Assembly (NCBI RefSeq): GCF_014651635.1
Contig: NZ_BMXG01000004.1
Location: 165,432-229,431, forward strand
DNA from: Cerasicoccus arenae
GTDB lineage: Bacteria > Verrucomicrobiota > Verrucomicrobiia > Opitutales > Cerasicoccaceae
Direction of reading: 5' to 3'
Length of the DNA stretch: 64,000 bases
Both the position numbers and the translations under genes were made by a program. How positions within the stretch are numbered: the first letter of the stretch is position 1; the number at the start of each line of letters is the position of its first letter. Shown here in pieces: positions 1 through 8,533 of the stretch. Below the pieces are notes generated by a model. The model was given only the letters and a program-made list of their open reading frames with translations, searched no databases and was not told the origin of the DNA.

Positions 1-240
1 AAGCACGACAACATGTAGCTCCGGATCGGTCGCCTTGGCTCCCATAATGAAGTTCATGCCGTCTTTCTCGTCGATTTTATAATCTGCAATAAAGAGATCA
101 ACCGGCGCGTCTTTGTCTTCCAGCGCGGCCTTGCAATCTTCAAGAGTTCGCGCTGGAACAACTTTGTGGCAGAGTTTCACGAGTTTTTTGGTAACATTCT
201 CGAGTACTGCTTCTGAATCGTCCCAATAAAGTATCTTCAC
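1..240 (-). CDS. Response regulator receiver domain, partial at the window edge
   Basis: Reading the minus strand from a GTG at 240 gives a receiver-domain start: a KILYWDDSE segment carries the acidic pocket (two adjacent Asp), and an LFIADYKIDEKDGM segment carries the phospho-acceptor Asp at about residue 53. The frame stays open to base 1, so the C-terminus is missing; an output domain cannot be judged. Receiver domains accept phosphate from a histidine kinase; no partner kinase is visible. A 7-bp inverted repeat (CCCTTGT / ACAAGGG) lies 49 bp upstream. I am confident of the domain but not of the exact start. Confidence 0.75.
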   Translation of the reverse strand, partial: MKILYWDDSEAVLENVTKKLVKLCHKVVPARTLEDCKAALEDKDAPVDLFIADYKIDEKDGMNFIMGAKATDPELHVVVL

Positions 241-288
241 AATGATTAACGGTAACAAGCTATCGCCATAAATCAAGAGGACTTTTGG

Positions 289-310
289 CCCTTGTGTGAA
301 TTTACAAGGG
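289..310. other. Short inverted repeat upstream of the response regulator
   Basis: CCCTTGT and ACAAGGG form a 7-bp inverted repeat with an 8-nt spacer, about 49 bp before the GTG of the minus-strand receiver gene. It has no T-tract, so an operator is as likely as a weak hairpin. A second imperfect AT-rich hairpin (about 323-344) follows towards the end of the NamZ-like gene and may act as its terminator. Confidence 0.25.
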
Positions 311-368
311 AATTACATGAAGCCTTTATTTTCAGAAAATAAGGAAAGGCCGTCGATTTATCGTTTGG

Positions 369-1607
369 TTAATACAGCCAATAGGCTTGGCTACGTTGCT
401 GAAAGGCTTTTGCTTGGCGCGACCACTCCTGCAGAAAGAGCTCAACCCGGGCATTCGCGCCTCGGGTAGATAGCTCATCTAGCCATGCTGGATCACCCAT
501 GTGAATGAGGAAACCGCGTCGTTTTTCGCCGATATTTGCAAAGGGGTTGCTCGGGCTCCATTGGCAGGCTAATCGCATCATATAGGCGCTGATGGCGCAG
601 GGGTCCAGTGCCTGCCAATTGGTGACCGTTAGATAAACACCGGGCACGCTCGCACCGCGGGTGGTTTTCCCGTCAGTTAGTTCGTAGCCGAGGCCGGGGA
701 TGCGCTCTGCTTCCAGCGCACGCTTGATAAACGCCGGGGAACGCCCAGGGTAGGTCAGTAGGCGGAAATTATACTGCGTGCCAACGCCGTGGCGCCAATC
801 GCCTACATAGGTGCCTAATCCCGTCATTGAATAGCCCATAGCAGCGGATAAGTCGGGGATTGCGGGCGAGGTCGGCACCCACTTCAGTCCGGTGTCGGGC
901 CAGAGCATTGAGCGTTTCCAGCCGCCCATCGGAACGACGAGTAATTTGCCTTTCCGGCGGGTTTCGTCGCTTACATCGAGGACGCCTGGTTGCTTCTTTG
1001 CCATTATTGCGAGTTCGCCAATGGTCATGCCGTGAACGTAAGGCACGAGAAATTCGCCGACGTAGGATTTCCATTGAGGGTCCAGCGGCGGGCCATCGAC
1101 TTTGAGCCCGCCAAGCGGGTTTGGGCGGTCGAGCACCATAACCTCCACGTCTTGCTCGAAACAGGCCTCCATGGCCTTTTTCATTGCGCTGACATAGGTA
1201 TAGCTACGCACGCCCAAGTCCTGTAAATCGATAACCATGATGTCGATGCTGTTGAGCATCTCAGGGGATGGCTTCCGGTGTTTGTCGTAAAGGGAGTAGG
1301 CGGGCAGGCCGGTGGGCCCGTGTGTGGTGTGGGCTACGTATTCGTTGGCGGCGGCATGGCCGTCGATGCCATGTTCGGGGCCGTAGAGGGCGACGAGGTT
1401 CACCTCGGGCGCATCGGCGAGTACTTTCCAGGTTGGGCGTCCATATTTGTCCACGCCTGCGGGGTGGGTCAGTAAACCAACGCGTTTGCCTTGTAGTTTG
1501 GCGTAACCAGACTCGCGGAGGGTGTCGATGCCGAGGTCGATCATGGGCGCAGCGTGGGCGTTAGTCAGGATGGCGAGTAGGAAGAAAAGCAGCAGTGGGC
1601 GCGGCAT
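369..1607 (-). CDS. DUF1343 / NamZ-like exo-beta-N-acetylmuramidase, exported
   Basis: 412 residues with a signal peptide (hydrophobic residues 4-16, AHA-A cleavage near 20). Family landmarks are visible: a YGPEHGIDG block near residue 75, an IDLQDLGVRSYTYVSAM block near 127, a VLDRPNPLGG block near 160, and a VPYVHGMTIGELA block near 190. Characterised NamZ enzymes of this family release terminal MurNAc from peptidoglycan fragments in cell-wall recycling; that activity is inferred here from family membership. The ATG lies 4 bp after the stop of the upstream DUF2062 gene, so the two are probably one transcript. Length is normal for the family. Confidence 0.85.
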   Translation of the reverse strand: MPRPLLLFFLLAILTNAHAAPMIDLGIDTLRESGYAKLQGKRVGLLTHPAGVDKYGRPTWKVLADAPEVNLVALYGPEHGIDGHAAANEYVAHTTHGPTGLPAYSLYDKHRKPSPEMLNSIDIMVIDLQDLGVRSYTYVSAMKKAMEACFEQDVEVMVLDRPNPLGGLKVDGPPLDPQWKSYVGEFLVPYVHGMTIGELAIMAKKQPGVLDVSDETRRKGKLLVVPMGGWKRSMLWPDTGLKWVPTSPAIPDLSAAMGYSMTGLGTYVGDWRHGVGTQYNFRLLTYPGRSPAFIKRALEAERIPGLGYELTDGKTTRGASVPGVYLTVTNWQALDPCAISAYMMRLACQWSPSNPFANIGEKRRGFLIHMGDPAWLDELSTRGANARVELFLQEWSRQAKAFQQRSQAYWLY

Positions 1608-1611
1608 AAAA

Positions 1612-2352
1612 TCAGGTTTTGGGCTTTTGGGTAGACTTCAGGGCTTCAGCGGCTTTCAAGGCTTCGGCCTCGCGGAGGCGAACTTTGTGGTACTGGGTCC
1701 GTAGGTCAAACATCCGTGCATTGGCGCGACGGGCGGTAAATTGGTAGATCAGGCTCAAGAAGAAGCCAATGAAGTAGCCGATGATCGTCCCGCCCACAAA
1801 AGTTGCCTTAAAGCCCAAGCCTACGATTTCTGGTAAGGACATTTGCGTTTGCTGGGCAAGCTCTTCCATTGAGCCACGCATGGTGCTGGGCCCGACAATG
1901 CTCAGAAAGGCGTCCTTCAGATTGTGTGTGATCAGCATAGCGAACTCATAAACGGAGTCGCCTGGAATCGGTGCACCCAGAAAATGGAAAATCTGGAGAC
2001 CAACATAGCACGCCGCTAGATAAAGCGGCCCGGCTGTAATCGGATTAGTAATGAACTGCGTAGCGACCATCACCATCAGGTTGCAGCGGAAAACCATTGC
2101 GACCAGAAAGGCGGTGGGTACCTGAATACCATAGATCGGCAGCATCGATAGGATACAGCCAATGTAGATCGCCGGGACAACATCTTCGCGCCGGAATGAC
2201 CAGAGATAAGAGCGTTTGCGTGCGGTATCGGCGAACCAGCCCAACACCGGATAACGGTGGATTGTTGCACGGCGGGGTAGCGGACGCAGCCAGCGTTTCA
2301 CCCGCCGAATGCGCCTAAAATACTCATGCTTATGTTTTTCGTCCGCCGTCAC
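1612..2352 (-). CDS. DUF2062 membrane protein
   Basis: 246 residues. After a basic N-terminus, at least three hydrophobic segments (about residues 55-80, 85-115 and 175-205) are followed by an Ala/Lys-rich, probably helical tail. The spacing and the FVGGTIIGYFIGFFLSLIYQF segment fit DUF2062 proteins, small inner-membrane proteins of unknown role, sometimes found with glycosyltransferases. It is the first gene of a two-gene minus-strand unit with the NamZ-like gene (4-bp gap). It is divergent from lysS across about 320 bp. No biochemical function can be assigned. Confidence 0.7.
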   Translation of the reverse strand: MTADEKHKHEYFRRIRRVKRWLRPLPRRATIHRYPVLGWFADTARKRSYLWSFRREDVVPAIYIGCILSMLPIYGIQVPTAFLVAMVFRCNLMVMVATQFITNPITAGPLYLAACYVGLQIFHFLGAPIPGDSVYEFAMLITHNLKDAFLSIVGPSTMRGSMEELAQQTQMSLPEIVGLGFKATFVGGTIIGYFIGFFLSLIYQFTARRANARMFDLRTQYHKVRLREAEALKAAEALKSTQKPKT

Positions 2353-2672
2353 AAGGTGTTGAGAAAAGGATCAGTGTGGTGTGGTTCCATGAGCTTTGAC
2401 AACACTTCTGTGAAAGTTTCATTAATTGTCTGTATAAACGGATGGCCGATTGGCTGGATATGCTGCGGGAAACTCAGGCGATTTTTGCTACGACATCTTT
2501 TTCAGCGAAGTGGGACATATTTACTTAGTTTTCTATTGGATGGATTACCATATCTTGACCGTCGTCACGTTCCGGCAATTACGTCAGTATGATATGTCGT
2601 TTGCCCAGGCCGCTGACATCAGCTTTTGCCCTTGCAAACAGACGGGCCGGGTATCAGCGTTCCTCGCTTCTC
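2353..2672. other. Divergent intergenic region, DUF2062 / lysS
   Basis: About 320 bp between divergent genes, more AT-rich than its surroundings, so both promoters should be here. A TTGACA at 2396-2401 with TCATTA 17 bp later is a possible plus-strand promoter but the -10 is poor. In-frame starts upstream of lysS in this stretch (from 2589) give no conserved sequence and were not used. Confidence 0.35.
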
Positions 2673-4334
2673 ATGAGCCAGAAACAGCCCGATCAAGACA
2701 ACTCCCATGACCTTTTCGCCGTGCGCCGCGACAAGCTCGACAAGCTGCGCGCCGTTGGCCGCGATCCGTTCCGCACGAACTGGGACCAGACGCACACCAG
2801 CAAGCAGGCCTTCGCGCAATTTGAAGCCGAAGAAGCCGCTTTCTTTGACGCCAACCCAACGGTGAAAGCCGAGCTCGCGGTTTACGAGGCAGCCGCGGAG
2901 AAATTTAACGCCGCCAAGATGGAGCGTCGGGCAAAGATCCAGGCGGGGGAGATTACCCAGCAGGACCCGTTTGAACTGCCGGAAGTCCCCGAAAAGCCAG
3001 AGGTGCCGATGGGTGCAGAGGTATCGGTGGCGGGTCGCGTGGTCATGTTTAACGTCATGGGCAAGGCCAGCTTTTTGAAGCTGCTTGACCGCGACGGCAT
3101 CATCCAGATTTACGTGACACGCGACGATCTTCCGGAAGGGGATTACAATGCGTTCTTCAAGAAAATGATCGACCTCGGCGACATCATTGGCGCGAAGGGG
3201 AAGGTTTTCCGCACGTCCACGGGCGAGATCACGGTCCACATTACGGACTACGCGATCGTCTCCAAGTCGATGCGTCCGTTGCCGGAAAAGTTCCACGGCA
3301 TGAAGGACCCCGAGCAGATTTATCGCCAGCGCTACCTCGACCTGATCAGCAACGAGGAGAGCCGTAATCGCTTCCGTTTGCGTAGCGAGATCATCAAGGA
3401 AATTCGCCGCTACCTGTGGGACCGCGATTTCAACGAAGTCGAAACGCCTTGTTTGCACAACGTGGCCGGCGGTGCTGCGGCGCGCCCGTTCGTGACGCAC
3501 ATGAACGCGCTGGACTGCGATTTCTACCTGCGGATTGCGCTGGAGCTGCACCTCAAGCGCATGCTTGTGGGCGGTGTGGATCGGGTGTTCGAGCTAGGCC
3601 GTGTTTTCCGCAACGAGGGTCTTTCGCGCCGCCACAATCCGGAGTTCACGATGCTTGAGGTTTACCAGGCATACACCGACCACCGCGGCATGATGGACCT
3701 CATTAAGGGCCTGATCCATCACCTGTGCGAAAACGTTTTGGGCACGTTCCAGATCCCCGTGCACGGCAAGGACGAGGTGATCGATTTCGCTGCCCCATGG
3801 CGCGAGGCTAAGTATAACGACCTCGTTATCGAAGCCACCGGTGATGCCGATTGGTTTACGCGCAGTCGTGAAGACAAGCTGGCCGCCTGCGAAAAGCTGG
3901 GCATCAAAGTTGACCCTGAAGCGGCGGACTTTGAGGTGACCAACGACGTCTTTGAAAAATTGATCGAGCCCACGCTGATCCAGCCAACCTTCGTCACTCG
4001 GATCCCGAAGGAGCTTTGCCCTCTGGCCAAGCTCAACGAATCCGGCGACGGCTCACTGGATGTGTTCGAGTTGTGCATCAATGGCCAAGAAATCGCCCCG
4101 GCTTACAGCGAGCAGAACGATCCCTTTGTGCAGCGCGAGATGTTCGAAGCGCAAGTTGGCGAAGAGACGCAAGACCTCGACGAAGACTTCCTCGTCGCCC
4201 TTGAGCACGGCATGCCCCCAGCTGGCGGCATGGGTGTCGGCATCGACCGACTGGTGATTTTACTCACGGCCGCAGGGAATATTCGCGATACAATCCTGTT
4301 CCCGACATTGCGAAACAAGAGCAGTGCGGAGTAA
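2673..4334 (+). CDS. lysS: Lysyl-tRNA synthetase, class II
   Basis: Charges tRNA-Lys with lysine using ATP. From the ATG at 2673 the protein has 553 residues. An N-terminal OB-fold follows the VAGRVVMFNVMGKASF block. Class II motifs are clear: motif 1 around DPEQIYRQRYLDLI; motif 2 with FELGRVFRNEGLSRRHNPEFTM; motif 3 with GGMGVGIDRLVILLT near the C-terminus. An upstream in-frame extension from 2589 is Arg-rich and unconserved, so 2673 is preferred. The protein is longer than the usual ~500 residues because of an extra charged, Pro-rich stretch (about residues 45-105) before the OB-fold. A strong terminator follows. Confidence 0.95.
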   Translation: MSQKQPDQDNSHDLFAVRRDKLDKLRAVGRDPFRTNWDQTHTSKQAFAQFEAEEAAFFDANPTVKAELAVYEAAAEKFNAAKMERRAKIQAGEITQQDPFELPEVPEKPEVPMGAEVSVAGRVVMFNVMGKASFLKLLDRDGIIQIYVTRDDLPEGDYNAFFKKMIDLGDIIGAKGKVFRTSTGEITVHITDYAIVSKSMRPLPEKFHGMKDPEQIYRQRYLDLISNEESRNRFRLRSEIIKEIRRYLWDRDFNEVETPCLHNVAGGAAARPFVTHMNALDCDFYLRIALELHLKRMLVGGVDRVFELGRVFRNEGLSRRHNPEFTMLEVYQAYTDHRGMMDLIKGLIHHLCENVLGTFQIPVHGKDEVIDFAAPWREAKYNDLVIEATGDADWFTRSREDKLAACEKLGIKVDPEAADFEVTNDVFEKLIEPTLIQPTFVTRIPKELCPLAKLNESGDGSLDVFELCINGQEIAPAYSEQNDPFVQREMFEAQVGEETQDLDEDFLVALEHGMPPAGGMGVGIDRLVILLTAAGNIRDTILFPTLRNKSSAE

Positions 4335-4350
4335 CTTCAGCGCATTTCTT

Positions 4351-4387
4351 ACAAAAAAAAGGCCGGACTGATCAGTCCGGCCTTTTT
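4351..4387. terminator. Bidirectional terminator between lysS and the PEP-CTERM gene
   Basis: A perfect 22-bp palindrome at 4361-4382 (GGCCGGACTG with its complement) is preceded by a run of eight A and followed by five T, giving an intrinsic terminator in both directions for the two convergent genes. Confidence 0.9.
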
Positions 4388-4407
4388 ATAAGAAATGCTC
4401 AAAAACC

Positions 4408-5034
4408 TTAGGCCTTGGCTTCCTTTGCTCTATTCGCCTTTGTTCGGCGCGCCCAAAGAAAGACCCCGAGAATAACGAATCCTGTCATGGCAATATAGGT
4501 GGAGGGCTCAGGAATTATTGCTGCATTAGGAATTAGGACTAAGTCATCAATACCGCCATCTGAGACAAATGCTGTGATGGTCACTGAGCTTAAGCCTGTC
4601 CAGTTCAGTACTAGATTCTGTGCGGTCAATAGACCAAGGCTGTCCGACGTTAGGTTAGGCATTGATGGACGAAATCCAACAATTGAGAAATCGGAGGTTC
4701 CCGAACCTAGATCGCTCGGTCCTATCTCTAGAGAAATGAGGTCGAAGGAGCCTGAATTATAGGTTAACGTAAAGGTATTATTACTGGCAAAGCCCAACCA
4801 AGCACTTGTGTCGCCAATGAGTACCTGTCCAGATCCGGCTCCAAAAACAGCGGCGTCAGCATTGATCGGAGTTAAGACAAAGCCTGAATTGGTATAGGGA
4901 GCTCCTGGGGAAACATTCGTAATTGAGCCATTCGGCGCTTCTTCGAAATTGATTATAATAGCACCCTCAGTTGTCGCAGCAGTAATGGCCAGAAGGCCGA
5001 TTACTGAAATGTTTTTAAGATTTGTCGGTATCAT
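4408..5034 (-). CDS. PEP-CTERM sorted exported protein
   Basis: 208 residues. An N-terminal signal peptide (hydrophobic residues 9-25) precedes a Gly/Ser/Asn-rich, beta-rich body. The C-terminus has the tripartite PEP-CTERM signal: PEPSTY near residue 175, a transmembrane stretch, then an RRTK basic cluster and a short charged tail. By analogy, exosortase recognises this signal and processes the protein during export to the cell surface. The body resembles other verrucomicrobial PEP-CTERM proteins of unknown role. It is convergent with lysS and divergent from the sigma54 response regulator. No exosortase gene is in the window. Confidence 0.85.
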   Translation of the reverse strand: MIPTNLKNISVIGLLAITAATTEGAIIINFEEAPNGSITNVSPGAPYTNSGFVLTPINADAAVFGAGSGQVLIGDTSAWLGFASNNTFTLTYNSGSFDLISLEIGPSDLGSGTSDFSIVGFRPSMPNLTSDSLGLLTAQNLVLNWTGLSSVTITAFVSDGGIDDLVLIPNAAIIPEPSTYIAMTGFVILGVFLWARRTKANRAKEAKA

Positions 5035-5291
5035 AGTATTATTGGATGTAAAGCTGACATTATTAATCTTTCATTTTTACCTTATTACAAGCCTTAATTG
5101 TTCGGTTGAGTTGGAAATAACTTTTTATCAATTATGGATGCTAAGAATTGATTGCTTTGCCAATTTTATTAGCGCCTTTCACGTGGAAAAGGTGGCGCTG
5201 AGCGTATTGTTATTTGATGGAGTGGCAGCAGTTGGCTTTGGGTCAAATTGGCGCAATTTTCGTTTTGCGCCCGGTGAAGTGATCTGGCAGG

Positions 5292-6695
5292 TTGGCGGAC
5301 ATGTTGCACAGTCTCCTTATTGTTGACGACGAGAAGCATACGCGGGATGGACTTATGGCGGCCTTTGAGGACGATTATGAGGTCTCTGTCGCCCGGGATG
5401 CTGAAGAAGCCTTTCGCCTGCTTGATGCCGATGAATTTACTGTCGTGCTGACGGACTTGCGGATGGCTGGCCAGAGCGGGCTGAAGGTCATCGATAAGGC
5501 CGTCAAAATGGCCTATCACCCCATTATCATTATGATGACTGCCTACGGTAACGTGGAAACGGCGGTCGAGGCAATGAAACGCGGGGCCTATGATTTTGTC
5601 ACCAAGCCACTGAATTTGGAGAAATTGGAGATTCTGATTAAGCGGGCGATTAAGACCCGCAAAATGGAGGCGGAAAACGTTGAACTGCATCAGCGGCTGG
5701 ATCGTAAATTCAGCTTTCAGGGGATCATTGGCAATAGCGCGCCCTTGCAGCAAGTGCTGGAAGAAGTTAAGCAAGTCGCGCCGTCGAAGGCCACGGTAAT
5801 GATCTACGGTGAGACTGGGACGGGCAAGGAGTTGGTCGCCCAGATGATCCATCAGAACAGCCCGCGCAGCCGAGGTGCCTTCGTGCCAGTGCACTGCGCT
5901 GCCATCCCCGCCAACCTCCTCGAAAGCGAACTCTTTGGCCACGAAAAGGGTGCCTTTACTGGTGCGAATGAACGGCGAATTGGTCGTTTTGAAGCTGCTG
6001 ACGGCGGTACGCTCTTTTTAGATGAAATTGGGGAGATTGACGCGCCCACCCAAGTCAAGCTACTGCGTTTCCTGGAGACACGCACCGTGGAACGTCTAGG
6101 CAGCATGAAAGCGATTCCGGTCGACGTGCGCCTGGTTTGCGCCACCAACCGTGACCTGCGAACAGAGGTTGAAGCCGGGCGCTTTCGGGAAGATCTTTAT
6201 TTCCGCCTGAGTGTGGTACCGCTCACACTCCCCCCCCTCCGGTTCCGCCGAGACGATATTCCAATGTTGCTCGATCATTTTATCCAGCAGTTTGCTGCGG
6301 AGAATGAAATGCCGCCGCCGAAGTTGGCTCCGAGCGCGCTCAAAGCTCTCCAGCAATTCAATTGGCCGGGCAATATTCGCGAGCTGCGTAATTTTTGCGA
6401 GAATGCCGTCGTGATGAAGCGGGGAGGGGAGATTACGGAATACGACTTGGATCCGCGTTTCCTCGGTAGTGGTGAAGCCGCCGCACGGGCAACGGATGGG
6501 GGCGCTACTTTGGCACCGAAGGGCTCAGGCAATCCGCCGCCATTGTCCAAGGCCGAAAGCGAAAAGCGTCTCTTGCGTCGGGCTTTACAGGAGTCTGGCG
6601 GTAATCGGACGAAGGCCGCGGAGCTTATGGGTATTTCCCGCCGCACGCTTCATCGCAAACTGGCACGTTGGCCGGAACTGGATACTTCTAGTTAG
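5292..6695 (+). CDS. Sigma54-dependent response regulator (NtrC family)
   Basis: 467 residues in three domains. The receiver (1-120) has acidic-pocket DDE at 12-14, phospho-acceptor D55, T83 and K105. The AAA+ domain (145-375) has Walker A GETGTGKE at 173-180, the GAFTGA sigma54-contact loop at 220-225 and a Walker B near 244. The Fis-type helix-turn-helix at the C-terminus is in the GGNRTKAAELMGISRRTLHRKL segment. It should activate sigma54 promoters after phosphorylation. No histidine kinase is adjacent. It sits between a PEP-CTERM gene and exopolysaccharide export genes, a setting reminiscent of PrsR regulators of PEP-CTERM/EPS loci, although NtrC or AtoC-like roles are also possible. An ATG nine bases later (5301) is an alternative start. 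Confidence 0.93.
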   Translation: MADMLHSLLIVDDEKHTRDGLMAAFEDDYEVSVARDAEEAFRLLDADEFTVVLTDLRMAGQSGLKVIDKAVKMAYHPIIIMMTAYGNVETAVEAMKRGAYDFVTKPLNLEKLEILIKRAIKTRKMEAENVELHQRLDRKFSFQGIIGNSAPLQQVLEEVKQVAPSKATVMIYGETGTGKELVAQMIHQNSPRSRGAFVPVHCAAIPANLLESELFGHEKGAFTGANERRIGRFEAADGGTLFLDEIGEIDAPTQVKLLRFLETRTVERLGSMKAIPVDVRLVCATNRDLRTEVEAGRFREDLYFRLSVVPLTLPPLRFRRDDIPMLLDHFIQQFAAENEMPPPKLAPSALKALQQFNWPGNIRELRNFCENAVVMKRGGEITEYDLDPRFLGSGEAAARATDGGATLAPKGSGNPPPLSKAESEKRLLRRALQESGGNRTKAAELMGISRRTLHRKLARWPELDTSS

Positions 6696-6698
6696 CGC

Positions 6699-8489
6699 AT
6701 GCAGAAATTCATTCACTGGCTGGAGGAGGGGCGCGGAGACACGCTTTTACGCATCTCCACGGCAGCGCTGTTTATCATTCTGTGCTCATTTTATTTGAGC
6801 GGCCTCCGTTTCGTGGGGCCAGCGAATGAGAAGGTGCTTGAGCGTGCTGTGCTGGCGCAAAATCTGGCCGATGGCAACGGCTTCACGACTCCGGTTTGGC
6901 ATCCTCAGGCAGTTCGAGTCATGGAGGACAGAAACGATTGGCGCTACGGCTCGGATGTGCTTTTGCCTGATCTTTACACCGCTCCAGCCTATCCAGTGGT
7001 GTTGGCATTCGTTTTGAAAACCATGCCAGACAAGTTTCGCGCTTGGGTGGAAAGCGAGCCGTTTCGCACGTATTACATGGCCGATTTTTTCCTGCTCGGG
7101 GTGAGCCTTTTTTTCTTCTGGGTGAATATTGCGCTGATCGCGGTCATCACCAAATCGCTGTTTGGAGCCAGAGCAGCATGGCTGGCAGCAGCGGGCTACC
7201 TGCTGTCGGCAGGAATTTGGGAAGGCGTATTTTCGGTCAATGGCGGCTTACTGCTGACTTTCCTGGCCTTGCTGTTGTTGTTTGTCGTGCTGCGTTTTGA
7301 GCAAGCGTTGATGGGGCCACGTCGCTGGATGTGGGCCGTACTGGCGGGGCTTGTTAGCGGAGCCTTGTTTTTAACAGATTACCCAGCCGGGCTAACGATC
7401 TTGCCAACCGCGATTTACGTGGCGTTGCGGGCGTGGATGAAGTCCCCGAATAAGCAACCTTGGACTACGGGGATACTGTCATTGGCTCTGACCTCGACGG
7501 GCTTTCTGGCGGTGACATTGCCTTGGCTGTGGCGCAACTACGAATTGACCGGCCACCCCTTGGCCTTGGCCGGGCAAGAGATTGCTTGGAGGGCAGGGGA
7601 CCCGACTGCCGAACCCGCGAATTTCCGTAACGATCTCAGCTCGGAAACGGCATCAGTAAATTTCCGTAAGCTGGTTAATAAAGGGCTGGATGGTATGGGC
7701 TCCGGATTGCGGACTGAGCTTTGGCAGGGGGGAGGGCTACTGTTTGTGGGATTCTTTTTGGCATCACTTTTTTACCAGTTTCGGCGAGGGAGCACGAACG
7801 CGCTTCGCTGGTATGCACTGGCCTTGATTGCATTCCAAGGCATTGGCGGGCCATTCCTGGATTCAGGAGAGGCACCCCTGCATGCAGGCATCTGGTTGGC
7901 ACCCTTGTTTCTGATTTTTGGGACGGGTTTTTTCTTCGTTCTATTAGAGAGCTCGGGGGAACATTCGATTTGGAAAAAACGAGTCTGGATTGCGGCAGTG
8001 TTGATTTTGCAGGCTTTGCCGGTGGTTCACTGGGTGCTGCAACCAGGCGTGCGCGGTCACTATTCCTTTCCTCCGTACGCACCCACGGTTTTTCGGGCGA
8101 TCAAGCTCAACATGGCGGACAAGTTTTACCCAGATTACGGGCTGATGTCCGATGCGCCAGCTGGCCTTGCCTGGTATGGCCGCACAACAGTGTGGGGACA
8201 ACCAACGCAAATGCGCGACTTTGCCGCGGTTCTGGAACATCAACCAATTGGGGCGCTGTTGCTCACGCCTCATCGGTTGGATCAGCCATTTTATACGGAG
8301 CTACTGAACTCCGACAGCGCCAACCCGAACCACGATGCGACGAAGAGCTACGGCTGGGGTGCCTTGTATTATGGCCTTGCTGTTGGCCGTGTTCCGGCCT
8401 TTTTCCCCTTGCAAAAACCAGTGAAGATTTGGGAGAATATTTACGTCTGCTTGGACCCGCTTGCTTATCAACCGGGTGCAATCCGATAA
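6699..8489 (+). CDS. Multi-pass membrane glycosyltransferase-like protein (ArnT/PMT, GT39 type)
   Basis: 596 residues. A cytoplasmic N-terminus and a first membrane span (about 20-40) are followed by a loop with the ENKVLERAVLAQNLADGNGF-like region (near 45-62) typical of polyprenyl-phosphate glycosyltransferases, then about nine to eleven further spans and a C-terminal periplasmic part. Such enzymes transfer sugars from lipid-linked donors on the periplasmic side; the substrate is unknown. The gene begins three bases after the stop of the response regulator, so it is probably co-transcribed, and it precedes an outer-membrane barrel and a Wzc-type kinase. A purely structural membrane protein cannot be excluded. 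Confidence 0.65.
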   Translation: MQKFIHWLEEGRGDTLLRISTAALFIILCSFYLSGLRFVGPANEKVLERAVLAQNLADGNGFTTPVWHPQAVRVMEDRNDWRYGSDVLLPDLYTAPAYPVVLAFVLKTMPDKFRAWVESEPFRTYYMADFFLLGVSLFFFWVNIALIAVITKSLFGARAAWLAAAGYLLSAGIWEGVFSVNGGLLLTFLALLLLFVVLRFEQALMGPRRWMWAVLAGLVSGALFLTDYPAGLTILPTAIYVALRAWMKSPNKQPWTTGILSLALTSTGFLAVTLPWLWRNYELTGHPLALAGQEIAWRAGDPTAEPANFRNDLSSETASVNFRKLVNKGLDGMGSGLRTELWQGGGLLFVGFFLASLFYQFRRGSTNALRWYALALIAFQGIGGPFLDSGEAPLHAGIWLAPLFLIFGTGFFFVLLESSGEHSIWKKRVWIAAVLILQALPVVHWVLQPGVRGHYSFPPYAPTVFRAIKLNMADKFYPDYGLMSDAPAGLAWYGRTTVWGQPTQMRDFAAVLEHQPIGALLLTPHRLDQPFYTELLNSDSANPNHDATKSYGWGALYYGLAVGRVPAFFPLQKPVKIWENIYVCLDPLAYQPGAIR

Positions 8490-8533
8490 TTCAACTAACC
8501 TGCTCTGCGTATCCACTCTGACATAAACATATC

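Noticed and set aside
2619..3551. A 310-residue minus-strand ORF opposite lysS
   Set aside because: Its sequence is a composition-driven shadow of the lysS codons with no recognisable motif, while lysS on the other strand has all class II motifs.
5215..5240. A possible sigma54 promoter (TGGCAGCAGTTGGCTT) upstream of the response regulator
   Set aside because: The GG-GC spacing is nine instead of ten, which sigma54 tolerates poorly.
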